NCBI RefSeq assembly: GCF_004379255.2
Contig: NC_056037.1
Location: 33,577,012-33,641,011, forward strand
DNA: 64,000 nucleotides
DNA from: Salvia splendens
Lineage: Eukaryota > Streptophyta > Magnoliopsida > Lamiales > Lamiaceae
Direction: 5' to 3'
This document shows, piece by piece, positions 1 to 12,165 of the stretch. The notes under the pieces are model-generated. The model saw only the letters and a list, made by a program, of their open reading frames with translations, searched no databases and was not told where the DNA came from. Made by a program: the position numbers and the translations under genes. The stretch's first letter is position 1. Each line of letters starts with the position of its first letter.

Positions 1-511
1 AGGATAAATTGACTTAATGAACAGAAACTCCCTAAACAAGGGTCACATAGTCGAAAGCTAGCATAAGCAGCAAAATAGTCTTTGAAAGTGATTACACCCA
101 AACAGTAGCGTAAAACATATATTCATACTGCCATACTAGTCAGTAAGTAGTATGGCCACAAAATGCATGTAGCCCAAAAGAAATAAAACAAATAATAATA
201 ATTGTAGCAATAATAGTGAAATCCGTTAAAAACTCTAGTCCTCCTTTGCTTGAAACCTGCACCGAGTTCCACCCGCACTCAGAGCTGCTCTATGACTTTA
301 CGTATGTCTCAGCCATTCATTTGGATATATTCTCAGGAATATGTGAACAAAATGTAAGCTAATGCCTTGGAATGGTCTCAACACTGAATTTTTAAATGTT
401 CTTCCTCTTACTAGTTTCTGATTATCAATCATACCTAATTCATTTAATTGACAAGTTGGTCTGTGGATAAACAGCTGACTGATTTTCCTTTTTCGCTGTC
501 CCTTCTAAAAG

Positions 512-3500
512 GTGTTCGACTTCATGGTTCAGAAACTAACCGCTTTAAGGAAACCCAAGACAAATGTTCAGATTCTTCAGCAAAGTGTTCTTTTAAAATA
601 CAAGTAAGATATTCTCTCTTCTTGTTGGTTGAAACTACAATCTTGACCGATGCAACTTGGAGTTGTGCAGCATCAACGAAATTGATTTTCATTAAACATG
701 AGCAGTACTCTGCCTTCTGTTTTGAGCTTTAAGCTTGAATTTAATTTCTCTCTTCTCTTAACAGATACATAGAATCAAAACTGATGTTGTTAGCTTGTAA
801 AATATTTTTTTTGTGAACAAAAAACATACTAATATAATTGTGGTGTTTGCTTCAGTAATATTGATATCTTAATATTTTGTGTTGGTCATTGACCTATTAA
901 ATTGTGACACTCTGACCATGTGGTGATACAGATGTTTGTTGGAGGGGAGTGGTTTGGCCAGAATAATAGGGAAGTGGTTAATGGGGAAATCCCAAGATTA
1001 TCTCGTCTGATTAGTTAGTTCAATTTCAGAGATTTTATTGTTATTTTGAATTATTGTAGATTTGTTTAGCTGCCTATATAAGGTGGGTCAGTAGGAGTAC
1101 CTGATCATCTTTGGAGAGATCACCAATTTGGACGGTTGTAGAACGTGGCCTCCTTGTGAGGATTATTTTCTTGTATTTCTTTCTGTTAGGTTATTTCCAT
1201 CCATTCTTGTTCTGTTCCTATTCAATCAAATTAGCCGAGAGTTTTATCCCAAAATTCTATATTGTTTTCTTGGAGCAATTTTATTAAGACAGATTGTGTG
1301 AGTGAGTATATCTTTCTGGAAGAAGCTATCGCGCACACCTTGTGCTGATTCGTCATCGACGGCCTTTACCTCCTAACAATTGGTGCGGTGAACGATGGTG
1401 GCTCCGCATAACACAGACACCCGTTTGGATGGTTTGGAGAAGGTTGTTGGCGATCTGGAGAAGAAGACGGAGACGTTGGCCACTATGGTCAATGAATTGA
1501 AAATTCAATGCCTGAAAATGGACGAAGGTGTATCGGTGCTGGGGTCTCAACTCGAGAAGTGCAGGGTAGAAATGCGGGCTGCTTTCTTTTACGGGAATCC
1601 AAATAGCACTATTGGTTTGTTCCCTAATGATTCGTCTAACGGGCACGGCTCCAACACGAAAATTCCAGGTGGCACACTACCAATCACAATCCCCACATTC
1701 GACGGATCCAATGCGATCGCGTAGCTCGCGCGGGCTGAACAGTACTTCCTGGTGTCAAAAATTCCACTGGAAAATCGCGTGAGTGTTGCCATGGAAGCCT
1801 TGGTAGGCCCGGCCTTACCATGGATCCAACTCCTTATGCGACGAATTCCCCACTCTATCTTGGGACCGTTTTACGCAGGAAATGATGAAACGTTTTGGTG
1901 ATTCAATAGCATGGAAACCCAAGAGTGTTGCTGTTCGCCAGGAGATACCAACTATTACCACGTCAGCAATCCACACTGATATCAACACTAAAGCGATCAA
2001 TAGTGTCCCTGCCCTTGGCGGTACAACAGCCCATTCCACCTCCAGTTTTGGTGCCTCTACCATCTCCTCCCTGTCCACCTACACTAGCAAAGGTGACAGC
2101 ACCGCTGTTGTCCTCTAGTCCTCCTACAACAGCCAAGGAGAATAATCTACACGCCATCCAACAGCCCCTACCTATACAACAAACGTGCACACCCTTGACA
2201 GTACAACAACCCATTCCACCTCCAGTTTTGGTGCCTCTACCATCTCCTCGCAGTCTACCTACACCAGCAACTCCACCTACACTAGCACCAGTGACAGCAC
2301 CGCTGTTGTCCACCTCCGGCCCTTACATTCTGCAGTTTCAATCTCCGTTCAAGTCCTTGCTGCGATGTTTAGTTTCCGCTGCCCACCAGTCCACACCTAT
2401 GGCGGTTTCCTTTCCAGGATCTCTATTTTCATTGGCAGGCGCTCCATTCTCCTATCTGGTCATGCTGCGATTGCTACATATAGTTGGCAATCTTCTATGG
2501 TTCGATGCTCTGGCTACTACTCGAAAGCATTAGTTTGAACCTCCACCAGACAGAGTGATGTATTTCGAATTTTAACAGAGCCATGAGGACAAGGCTGTTT
2601 CGAGAGTGAGGTTGTTGATACAGATGTTTGTTGGAGGGGAGTGGTTTGGCCAGAATAATAGGGAAGTGGTTAATGGGGAAATCCCAAGATTATCTCGCCT
2701 GATTAGTTAGTTCAATTTCAGAGATTTTATTGTTATTTTGAATTATTGTAGATTTGTTTAGCTGCCTATATAAGGTGGGTCAGTAGGAGTAGCTGATCAT
2801 CTTTGGAGAGATCACCAATTTGGACTGTTGTAGACTGTGGCCTCCTTGTGAGGATTATTTTCTTGTTAGGTTATTTCCATCCATTCTTGTTCTGTTCCTA
2901 TTCAATCAAATTAGCCGAGAGTTTTATCCCAAAATTCTATATTGTTTTCTTGGAGCAATTTTATTAAGACAGATTGTGTGAGTGAGTATATCTTTCTGGA
3001 AGAAGCTATCGCGCACACCTTGTGCTGATTCCTCATTGACGGCCTTTACCTCCTAACATGTGGTTTTGGAAAATTGAATCTCTGCCATGCAATATCTGTT
3101 GACTGTACTTATGTTGGTCCTACATGCTGGAAGAATTATCTTTGGCGAATTTTCTGTACATTCTGTCATCTATGCAGCTTGATAGTATTGAAATCATCAG
3201 GAGTTATTGAGAAAAAATCTATATCTCCGAGAATTAATGCAGATGAATATGTTCACCATGTAGATTTTCTATGTCAAAATCTAGGCATGGTTAATATCTA
3301 TGCTCCAGTGCGAAGAGGAATCTTAGAACTAGAATTAAAATTTAATATATGGTGTAAATTGTAGAGCAAGATAATGATTTCCTAGTTCTGTTTGGACTCT
3401 TGTGTATATATAGGTGCTTTGATAAGTGGGTGAATTTAGTGAACAGATTCTCCTACCTTTGAATTAACACAAAGCAATTATGATTTTTTACCATTGAGTG

Positions 3501-4946
3501 CTTTAGAGAAGCTGTCTCTCAAGTCTCAATTGGTTTGAAGATCTCTTATGTCCTGTAGAAATCAATACCAATATTCCTGGCACGCTCATGAAAGTCTGAT
3601 TTAGATGCAAAGTGTAATCTGATTGTCATGACACAAGAGTCCTAACAGAACTAGGAAAGCACTAACTTGCTCTGCAATTTGTACCATATTACCATATTAT
3701 ATAATTCTTATTCTAACACTTTGGTAATTAAATGCTGCTGACATTGCTGGGTATAGCAGTGGCTATGTTCTTTTGGTAGAAAACTAGGCCATGTACTCAT
3801 TGCATCTTGTATGGTTAACTTGATAATGTTGTGATATTGTGAATTTGTGGTTATTCTAAGCAATAGTCAACATATAATGTTTTAGTTTTATGTCAAACAT
3901 GCAGATATGTGATTTTGTTTATGAAGGAACATGGGAAGGAGGTGTATCTTGATGTTCGTGCTGCATATATTGACACCATGAATAAGGTATTATTCTGAAT
4001 GTTGTTGTTTGCAGATGATTAATTAGTGTATTTGCATCCAAATTGAAGTCATATCTTGAAGTGATTGTAAGTACCTGATCAATCTATTGTGGGGCAAGGG
4101 GCTCTCTGACTTGTCCTTTACACTCTTTTATGAACTTGATTGTCATCTTTATTTTTGTCTGGTTAAATATTTAACCATGGACACTTATTGAAGTGCCTAC
4201 ATCATTGAGTTGACCACTCTGGCTTTTCATATATTTACTGGTTCTGCAACTTTCAGTTATCATGGAATGGGAAAATTCTGTATCTAGCTTGTCTGACTAA
4301 TTTCTTTCATGACAGCCCCACCAGAACATATAAGTGGATTTCGAGGAATGGAAACTCTTCCTTAAGATTCTTGAACTGGATTTTAGCGTAATTTACAGTT
4401 CTATTCTTGAGGACCTTATTTCAGTGGAAGTTAGTTTCCATATAAATACTTATGTTTGCTGATTTTAGAATTTCTTGGATTATTTAGTGTGCGATCTCTT
4501 GCTAAGTCATGATTCATGAAAATCCCATGGCCATTCTTTTTCCCTCTTGTACTAGTTGCACATGCTACTGAAAGCATTATTCTTAGTCTCTGACATAAAC
4601 TTATACATATGATTCTATTATGCAGGTCTTAAGTACAAACATTCGAGCTTATATTCAAGCCTTAGAGAAGCTGCAATTGGATATAGCAACTTCAAATGAT
4701 TTGATTGGTATTGACACAAGAAGCACCAGTCTTTTTTTGAGAGGAAGGGAACCATTGAAAAATCGGTCTGCTGTTTTTGCCTTAGGAGAAAGGATAAATA
4801 TTCTCAAGGTGTGAACGTGTTATCTATACACCCTTTCAAAACCTGTTATTTCAATGCTCAGTGGTCATACCTTATTAAATTTCATTCTTTCATTCATCAA
4901 TAATATAAGGTTGACTGTTGACGTCCCACAAAATTGGAATCCACCC

Positions 4947-4983
<37 letters not shown>

Positions 4984-7900
4984 TGTAGATATCTCATGAA
5001 ATCATCACGCTCTCTAATCTGTATATTAATCTGTGTAAAGCTGCACTTGTAGTTATAGATTTTCTATGGTATTGTGCTGTCATAGCCACCCTCTGCGTTA
5101 ATCAAGGAGCTGAAATCATACCTTTTCAATGCACATCTTGCTTCTTCTCTCGTTTCTTTACAGGAAATTGATGAATCTGCTTTGATTCCACACATAGCTG
5201 AAGCCAGTTCTAAAAAATATCCTTATGAAGTCCTTTTTAGGAGCTTGCAGAAGTTGCTTATGGATACTGCTACTTCTGAGTACGATAATATTTTCTTGGA
5301 TCTTATTTGAATTTCACATGTACTCTTCTACCATATGCAACTTATCTGGTGTCATCTTTCAGATATCTATTCTGTGATGAATTCTTTGGAGAAGAATCAA
5401 TGTTTTATGACATATTTGCTGGTATGAAAATCTTTTTTCTTTCGGTGCGAAGTTTACCTCCTAACCTTTATCTGAGACGTTTTTAAGGCACCTCTTTGCT
5501 AAACTTTCAGGTCCTTTCTTAGTAATTGACGAACACATGAACACAATTCTCCCTAACTGTTTTGATGCCATTGGTTTGATGCTCATGATTCGTATTATAT
5601 ACCAGCACCAGGTAAAATATGAAGTGATTGGATCTTCTTATTTGAGTTCTGTTCAAGTTCTGCAGCATCCGCACTCTGATTCCTTTAAATTCATGTATTT
5701 AAATTTCAGGTAAAATAAAAAATTGTATTCTAGTTACTTTTTCCTTTATAGCAGTTGATAAATATTGTACTTGATGTAATTTATTTTCCTAAGGGTGATT
5801 AGTTGCATTTAGTGGCGATTCAAGGTCATTTTTTAAGGGTAAATATCACTTATTGTCCCAACGTTTGCAGCGATAACAGAAGTATCCCAATGTAAGATAC
5901 TTGGACAAAAGTACCAATGTTTCCGAAAATTCACTCGTGTCCCAATTTTTTTACGGTGTCCAGATGATGAGGTGGCATGCCGGAATTCACATGTGGCATT
6001 TTTTACGTCTCCACAATATATGACATGAAGTTATTTTACAAAAATGTCTGATTTGAAAATGTAATTTACGCTCGATAACCTAGGTAGGAAGTTTTGAGAT
6101 GCTCGATTGGGGCTACAATGATTGCGGCATATATTGTGGTTATGGGTACATCACCATCCAGGTGTAGAGAATTTTTGTTGGGACACAAACATGATTTTTT
6201 CGGAAACGTTGGGTGCTTTTTTCCAGTTATGCTTATGTAGGGACATATCTGTTCTACTTATTATTGTAACCATAGAAATTTTTGGTGCACTAATTTAAGC
6301 ATTTTATTTAGCCTTTTGCTCATTCTCTACAGTCTCTTTCTTGTATAAATTCTCCCTGGAACATGTATCTTGTAACAAATGTAGTCTTACTGCAGTGGGT
6401 CTATTTGCATCTGTATAGTCTACCCTCTTTTACCTATTCACATCTGCTTTATTCTCGAGTTCTCTCTGGAAAAATCGAGCCACATCTAATCTTCCGTAAA
6501 TTCTCTCTCTTTTTATTCAGCATTTTTTGAGGTCATATAATCTGAATCGTTTATTTTGTTTTTTTCTCAGCTTATAATGTCTCGGAGGCGAATACCATGT
6601 CTAGATTCATACTTGGATAAGGTACATGTCACAAGTTCTGCTAAGTGAACATATGGCATGAGCTCTGCGTGATGAATCTAATTGTTTTATCTTCCTACAT
6701 CTGATTGGTTTTGTGTGTATCACCTGCTAGCAGATGGGTCTCTGGGGGGGTGTACGTGTGTGTTTTCTTCCTGTTGTCATTTACTATTATTCAACCTAAC
6801 CCTTTTTTTAGTTGATTTCAGAGCAGGTATAGGTCTTGTGTTGGGTGAATACCTTGAACTATTTTAAGAAAACCGTAACTCATTTCTGGAAGGTGTGCCC
6901 TGTTGAGTCAGATTAGAATGGTGATTGAAGTAGGAGAATTAGTTTTAGCTTCACAAGAACAGAGTGTCTAGTTCCACAACCAGGCTTGAGTATGACCTGA
7001 CCTATGTTTGTCATATGCGGTAGTCTAAAATATGAAATCCAGAGGCCAACAATGGGTTACACTGTAAACTGATGGAGACATTAATCATGCTTACATTAAC
7101 CTGTAAGCTTATTACTTTTTTCTATTTCTAAAGTAGTGTAGGCTATAAATAATCATATTCTGGTGCAAACATTAAATAAGCATTTGGCACAAGTCGATGA
7201 CATTTGGTGGTTACTCTGCTGAATGAATCTACCAGAAATTGCTTTGGTATGTGGCATAAATGATTAAACTCTTTCTGGAATGAATGCGTGCAGGTTAATA
7301 TTTCTCTATGGCCACGGTTTAAGATGGTGTTTGACATGCACGTGAACAGCCTACGAAATGCCAATGTCCGGGGTTTATGGGAAGATGATGTGCGTCCACA
7401 TTATGTTATGAGACGCTATGCAGAATTTACGGCTTCACTAATTCAACTTAATGTGGATTATGGAGATGGTCAGGTTGGAGATGCAAGGTTCTCTTTCAAT
7501 AATTGCTAATAGGTCAAAATTGACCTGCAATGTCATTCTTATGTGTTACTGGCTAAATTATTGCAGCTAGAACTCAACTTGGAAAGATTGCGAATGTCAG
7601 TGGATGATTTGCTTGTCAAGCTTGCCAAATTGTTCCAGAAACCAAAGTCACAAACTATATTTTTGATAAATAACTACGACATGACAATTGCTGTACTGAA
7701 GGTACATTCTAACTGGGATTCCCAGAACTTTTAGCATATTAAGTTGGACTGCATCTTTGCCAAATAGGATTGATCATGCATCCCCCTTTCCCCAACCAAA
7801 CAAGGAAATGATCAGCCTCCTGAAATTTCTAATCCCTACCACGTATGTTTCAGGAAGCTGGTCCTGATGGCGGAAAAATTCAAATGCACTTTGAAGAGTG

Positions 7901-8598
7901 GCTGAAGAGCAATACAACCATTTATGTGGTAATTTTGACAGATAAGCTCATTTAATCTGCTGTTGACTAATTTTTCAAGTAAATTGTTTATCGCCTTTTC
8001 CAATTGAACTTGGCATGTCAATTGGAGACAAAAAAGATTTCAAAATCATGTGAAGCTGTAGACTTGTCTATTTGGAGAAGAATCAGTTAAAACCAGATAG
8101 TAAATGTCTGGGTTGAATGCTTTGCTTAATGAACTTATTATGCAGGAGGAACTACTTGCAGAACACTTCCATGACCTAATCAAGTTTGTAAAGACAAGAG
8201 CTTGTACGTCTCGCAACATACTTTTTTTTCTATGATTGTAGTTCGTCTTTCTAGGATATTGGTCTGATTTGATTTTTATCCATGAATTGGCAGCTGAGGA
8301 CCCAAGGTCAGGGTCAGGGCAGCCAATTACTGCGAGTGAGGTTGAAATTATCGTCAAGGACTTCGGTAGCAGATGGAAAGCTGCAATAGAGTTGATGCAC
8401 AATGATGTTATTACTTCCTTTAGCAACTTCTTATGCGGTATGGAAATTCTGAGAGCTGCTCTGACTCAGTTGCTGCTTTACTACACCAGGCTTTCCGATT
8501 GCACGAAGAAAATTGCTGGTGGGTCTGCCTTGAACAAGGATTTGGTTTCCATATCTTCAATAATGTATGAAATTAAGAAATACTCTAGAACATTTTAA
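512..8598 (+). CDS. VPS52: Vacuolar protein sorting-associated protein 52 (VPS52), 3' two-thirds
   Basis: VPS52 is a subunit of the GARP/EARP tethering complexes that dock endosome-derived vesicles at the trans-Golgi; in Arabidopsis it is known as POK. Twelve exons join in frame: 512-603, 3905-3986, 4626-4808, 5164-5279, 5363-5421, 5511-5611, 6571-6621, 7294-7473, 7567-7701, 7854-7928, 8146-8203, 8294-8598. They encode 478 residues and all junctions are GT/AG. Hallmark stretches read directly include LRKPKTNVQILQQSVLLKYK, LKNRSAVFALGERI, IMSRRRIPCLDSYLDKVNIS, EAGPDGGKIQMHFEEWLKSN and the C-terminal MYEIKKYSRTF. The plant protein is about 700 residues, so the N-terminal third lies left of the window. 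No frameshift or stop is seen. The 3.3 kb intron 604-3904 holds an LTR element on the same strand. Confidence 0.95.
924..1378 (+). repeat. 5' LTR of the VPS52-intron retroelement
   Basis: 455 bp, TG...CA ends. It contains a TATA-like CTATATAAGG near 1074-1083. It is 12 nt longer than the 3' copy because of extra sequence around 1170-1185. Confidence 0.85.
1395..2535 (+). pseudogene. Decayed gag-like gene with a duplicated proline-rich region
   Basis: It starts at ATG 1395. About 109 codons are open, with a coiled-coil-like start (DGLEKVVGDLEKKTETLATM) followed by IPTFDGSN. A TAG at about 1722 interrupts this, and the next residues LARAEQYFLVSKIPLENRV continue in the same frame, which is typical of Ty3/gypsy gag. 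From about 2000 the other frames read a proline-rich sequence in which a block (VQQPIPPPVLVPLPSP) occurs twice, about 180 bp apart. Nothing resembles a zinc knuckle or pol. Residual gag is the best reading; current coding is doubtful. Confidence 0.6.
2616..3058 (+). repeat. 3' LTR of the VPS52-intron retroelement
   Basis: 443 bp direct copy of 924-1378, followed at once by the second TGTGG target duplication. No strong polypurine tract precedes it, which fits a degenerate interior. Confidence 0.85.
4946..4985. repeat. (TAG)n microsatellite in a VPS52 intron
   Basis: About twelve tandem TAG/AGT triplets, the last interrupted by TTG. It lies between the exons ending at 4808 and starting at 5164. 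Confidence 0.9.
5836..6265. mobile_element. Probable MITE-like inverted-repeat element in a VPS52 intron
   Basis: The left part reads GTCCCAACGTTTGC and, further in, CCAATGTTTCCGAAAA followed by TGTCCC. The right part holds the reverse-complement pattern (TTTTCGGAAACGTTGGG, GGACATATCTGTTCTAC). The segment interrupts normal AT-rich intron sequence and looks like a dispersed plant repeat. Exact ends and a target duplication could not be fixed. Confidence 0.4.
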
Positions 8599-9126
8599 TG
8601 TTTCACTTCATTTTTCTTGAGATCACTGTACTAAAAAGACAAACTTGGCGTTGGAAATTTTACTTGTAAGCTGTTTGTGCACTACTGTTTGCTATTAGCT
8701 CAGTTGTAATCAGCTCTGGATATTCTATTTGCATGTTTAGGTTTCTTTGTATAAACCACATGATCAAATGTAACATCCTTGGACCTACTCGAGTAACAAC
8801 GAGGACTTGTACATGTCATGTTTATATCAATTATGATACTGATGATGTTTGAAATTATTAACTACATTTATGTTGGTTGTTTATATCAATCATAATACTG
8901 AAGTTTGAAAATATTAATACTATAACACTACATTTATATTGGTAACGAAAGCTATCCTCAACATTGTAAAATCAAAATTACACAATACAAGTGAGAGGGT
9001 ATAGATACCACTAGCAAAGTATTAAAAATATGGAAAGAAGGTAGGTAGGCAAGATTTAAATTAATTTTATGTGGTGCCGTAAAACTTTCGGGCCAATAAT
9101 TTTATGTTGTGCCGTAAACTTTCATA

Positions 9127-9367
9127 CTCCATCCGTCCTCCATCCGTCCCTATGTAGCTGAGTCGTATTCGTTTTTTATTGTTACTATATTGTAGCTGAG
9201 TTATTTCTATTTTTAGCAAATATTTTCTCTCTTATTTTATTCTCTTTTCGTTTCTCTATCTTTTACCTTTCTACTTTATTCTCCATTTACTTAACACACT
9301 CAAAACAATTTTTCTAAAAAATCTTACTAAAAAGGAACGCCTCTACTACAAAGAGGGACGAAAGGAA
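9127..9367. mobile_element. Degenerate Stowaway-type MITE
   Basis: It starts TA|CTCCATCCGTCC and ends GGGACGAAAGGAA|TA, the usual Stowaway (Tc1/mariner) termini with a TA duplication. An 11 bp piece (TCCATCCGTCC) of the left end is duplicated in tandem. The interior is the typical ATTTTCTCTCTTATTTTATTCTC type. Confidence 0.65.
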
Positions 9368-10949
9368 TATATAATAATGAAAACAATAAAAACATGAATA
9401 AAGAAATCAAAAGATCTATTCAAAATCATTATAGAAGAAAAGCAACTATAAAAAAAACACTAGAAGTAAAAAACACACACATGAATGTTATCCACCAACC
9501 TCATTCACCAGAAGAAGTGGTCTCACAACAGTTTCAAGCAGAATAATAAGTTCTAAAAATAGTCACAGAACACACAGACAAAACATCTACTGCTAGCCAA
9601 GCAAATTAAAGAAAGAAAGAAAGGATTATAAAGTAAAAACCAAAAACACAATAAACAAATAACAGAAGAACACGAAGAAATAGAAAACCAAACCACAAAG
9701 TTAATTTGATACAAGTATTATAATTAGGGTAAGGTAAGGAGATCGATATTGATATTGGTGGTTGTCAACATCTGTAGGCACACAAACAGCTGCTCTTATT
9801 TGTTTTAGTAGTCCCCCACTATTAAGAGCTACCAAAGACTATTCCCATATATTTTCATGCTTCCAAATAAATACCAAATAAACACATTTTTCGTGGTCCC
9901 CTTTTCCTATCATCATCGTCTTATTACTATCCATCATCTTGCCTCGCAACTTGTCCCACATATTAATTATTAGATGCTCTCATTTTTTGTGTAAACACAA
10001 ATTCTCCTAGTTTTATCGTCATATGGATTTTCTTACTTGTTAACTAGTCCTTAGAATAAATTAAAGAAAATGGAGTACTCCATCGGATAAAATAATTGAT
10101 TCCATCGCCAACACTTTTTTGCCAATTCATATTCGAGTACTTCGAAAATTATGTAATCTTGTATGAAAATGGAGGGTTTTCACTCTTACAAAAATGAGAC
10201 TAATGTAGGTTATTCCATGACTGTATTTTAATGCATCTATTATGAGCACAATTGACTTGTAATCACAATAGTATTTTTATTTTGTTTATTATATTTCGGA
10301 AATTATTATCTAATTATCAAAAAATTGTTTCAATTTGGTAGCATTTAATATCTAAACGACTTGATCAATTATATTTACAAAGTAAGTACCTTGAATCGGC
10401 GACATACAAATATACTAATATAGGCATAATATTTTTAATGTATATAAAAACAATGTACTTGGATTACAATTTTTTCGTACATTTATTTATTTATAAAAAC
10501 TATATTAAATATCTACATATTTTTGTAATTATGGCAATTCACATAAATGAAGACTTTCTAATTCTTAGTCACATTCTCTATTAAAAATTTAAGATCAAAA
10601 TTTATGTATGTAATAATCTTTTGTCCAACAGTACATATTATTTATGATAATTCTGCTATATAGGCCCACGAAAATTATGCAACATTTGTTATATTGGGTG
10701 TCCATGAAAAATATTATTTCATTTCAGGACACAACCTCCTAGTTTATATTTCAATCTTGCGAACACATTTTATTTACAGAAAATACACTTTCTACGTAGT
10801 TGGAACATAAAAACACACCCAACAACATTTACCAACTACTTCCTCCCTCCGCAATTACACATGTTACATTTTGTCATCTCGGATCAGACCCCATACTCGA
10901 GTTGAATGAGTCGTTGGAGGTGATGCGACATTGAGGATCATGTTCATAA

Positions 10950-12165
10950 ATAGAAAATATTCAGTGGACCTTCCACACCAAAGTGGCATTATGAGATGGT
11001 GTACCCAACCAATTAATCTTTGACAAATAGAAATTTAAGTAAACATAATTTTAGTAACCATTATGAGGTGTGTACTCATGCCAACTAATAGGAGAAAATA
11101 TTCAGTGGATCTTCCACACCAAGGTGTCATTATGAAATATTCATGGGGTAAAACACTTTTATAAAATATTGCATAATGTTATAATATGAAAATATTTTTT
11201 GTACCTATATATAAATATATTTACATGTTATAATTTTATTTTATATTTATATTAAATTATTGAGTAAAAATTTGACCATTTAATACATTAAAAATAGCAA
11301 AATGAAATTATAGTGATGCTTTTTATTTGTGTACATTTTATATCATATATATATATATATATATATACATGTAAATATATAAGAAAAGAAAATTATTACC
11401 ATAAAATTTTAGTATAATTTTCTCAGGAAAGAGAGTCCCAAATAAATATTTTAGTAACCATAATTTTAGTAGGAGTATTGTTTAAAATTTTATAGTTATA
11501 ATTTATCTTTTTCATATATATTTATATTTTGATATAGAGGTGTGATCTGTTGCTAACTTTTCTTAAATTACTAACTTGCTAACTCATCAATGCAATATAT
11601 TAAAAATGTCAACACAATGATATTGAAATGTCAACATAAACTTAAGTTGATATTTTAATACATTATGTTGACATTGATATTTAAATGTCAACACAGTTTA
11701 TTAAAATGTCAACACAAATATATGTTGACATTTTTAATATGCTACGTTGATGAGTTAGCAAGTTAGCATTTTAAGAAAAGTTAGCATTTTAACGCACCTC
11801 TTTAATATATGTATATAATATAAATGTACGTACACAAATAAAAAGCATGACTATAATTTCATTTTTCTATTTTTGGTGTATTTAAACAGTTATAATTTAC
11901 TTAGTAATTTAATATAACAATAAAATAAAATTATAAAAATAAGTATGTAAATTAATTTATACTCCATATAGGAGGAAAAAATATTTTCAATTTTCATATT
12001 TTAAGATTATGGAATACTATTTCATGAAAGTGGTATAATAAATATTTTCCAAAAATATCTCTATTAGTTGACATGTCTAAAATAACTCTATTCATTGGTT
12101 GAGTACACCATCTCATAATGTCACCTTGGTGTGGAAGGTCCACTGAATATTTTCTTGTAAAGTAG
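10950..12165. repeat. Large imperfect foldback (inverted repeat) with a duplicated arm
   Basis: The segment AATATTCAGTGGACCTTCCA occurs at about 10958 and, with one change, again at about 11097. Its reverse complement lies at about 12131-12155. The inner arms also pair: the sequence around 11290-11340 (ATGAAATTATAGTGATGC...) is mirrored at about 11845-11870 (GCATGACTATAATTTCAT). The structure is thus two long inverted arms with the left end partly duplicated, split by a nested MITE at 11537-11806. No coding capacity is seen. A foldback-type or long-TIR non-autonomous DNA element is likely; the family is not determined. Confidence 0.6.
11537..11806. mobile_element. Palindromic MITE nested in the foldback
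   Basis: The left end AGAGGTGTGATCTG and right end AACGCACCTCT are inverted. Subterminal CTAACTTGCTAACTCATCA is mirrored by TGATGAGTTAGCAAGTTAGC. Inside, ATGTCAACA/TGTTGACAT words recur on both strands, so almost the whole element can fold on itself. A T/A-rich duplication (TA or ATA) is possible at the ends. Confidence 0.6.

Larger units (their letters stand above)
924..3058 (+). mobile_element. Non-autonomous LTR retrotransposon inside a VPS52 intron
   Basis: Two direct repeats (924-1378 and 2616-3058) flank a 1237 bp interior. Both begin TGATACAGATG and end CCTCCTAACA. The flanks carry a perfect 5 bp target duplication, TGTGG, at 919-923 and 3059-3063. Directly after the 5' LTR comes ATTGGTGCGGTGAACG, a likely primer-binding-site region. 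The interior encodes only a gag-like N-terminus and a proline-rich stretch. There is no protease, reverse transcriptase, RNase H or integrase, so movement would need enzymes supplied in trans. The gag resemblance (ARAEQYFLV...) is to Ty3/gypsy gag. I count about seven substitutions and one 12-nt indel between the LTRs, indicating a fairly recent insertion. Confidence 0.88.

Noticed and set aside
1..511. A further upstream VPS52 exon inside the window
   Set aside because: I searched for the conserved sequence expected before VFDFMVQKL and found no in-frame match; upstream exons are probably left of the window.
3074..3364. 96-codon frame after the LTR element
   Set aside because: It lies within the VPS52 intron, is AT-rich and has no motif.
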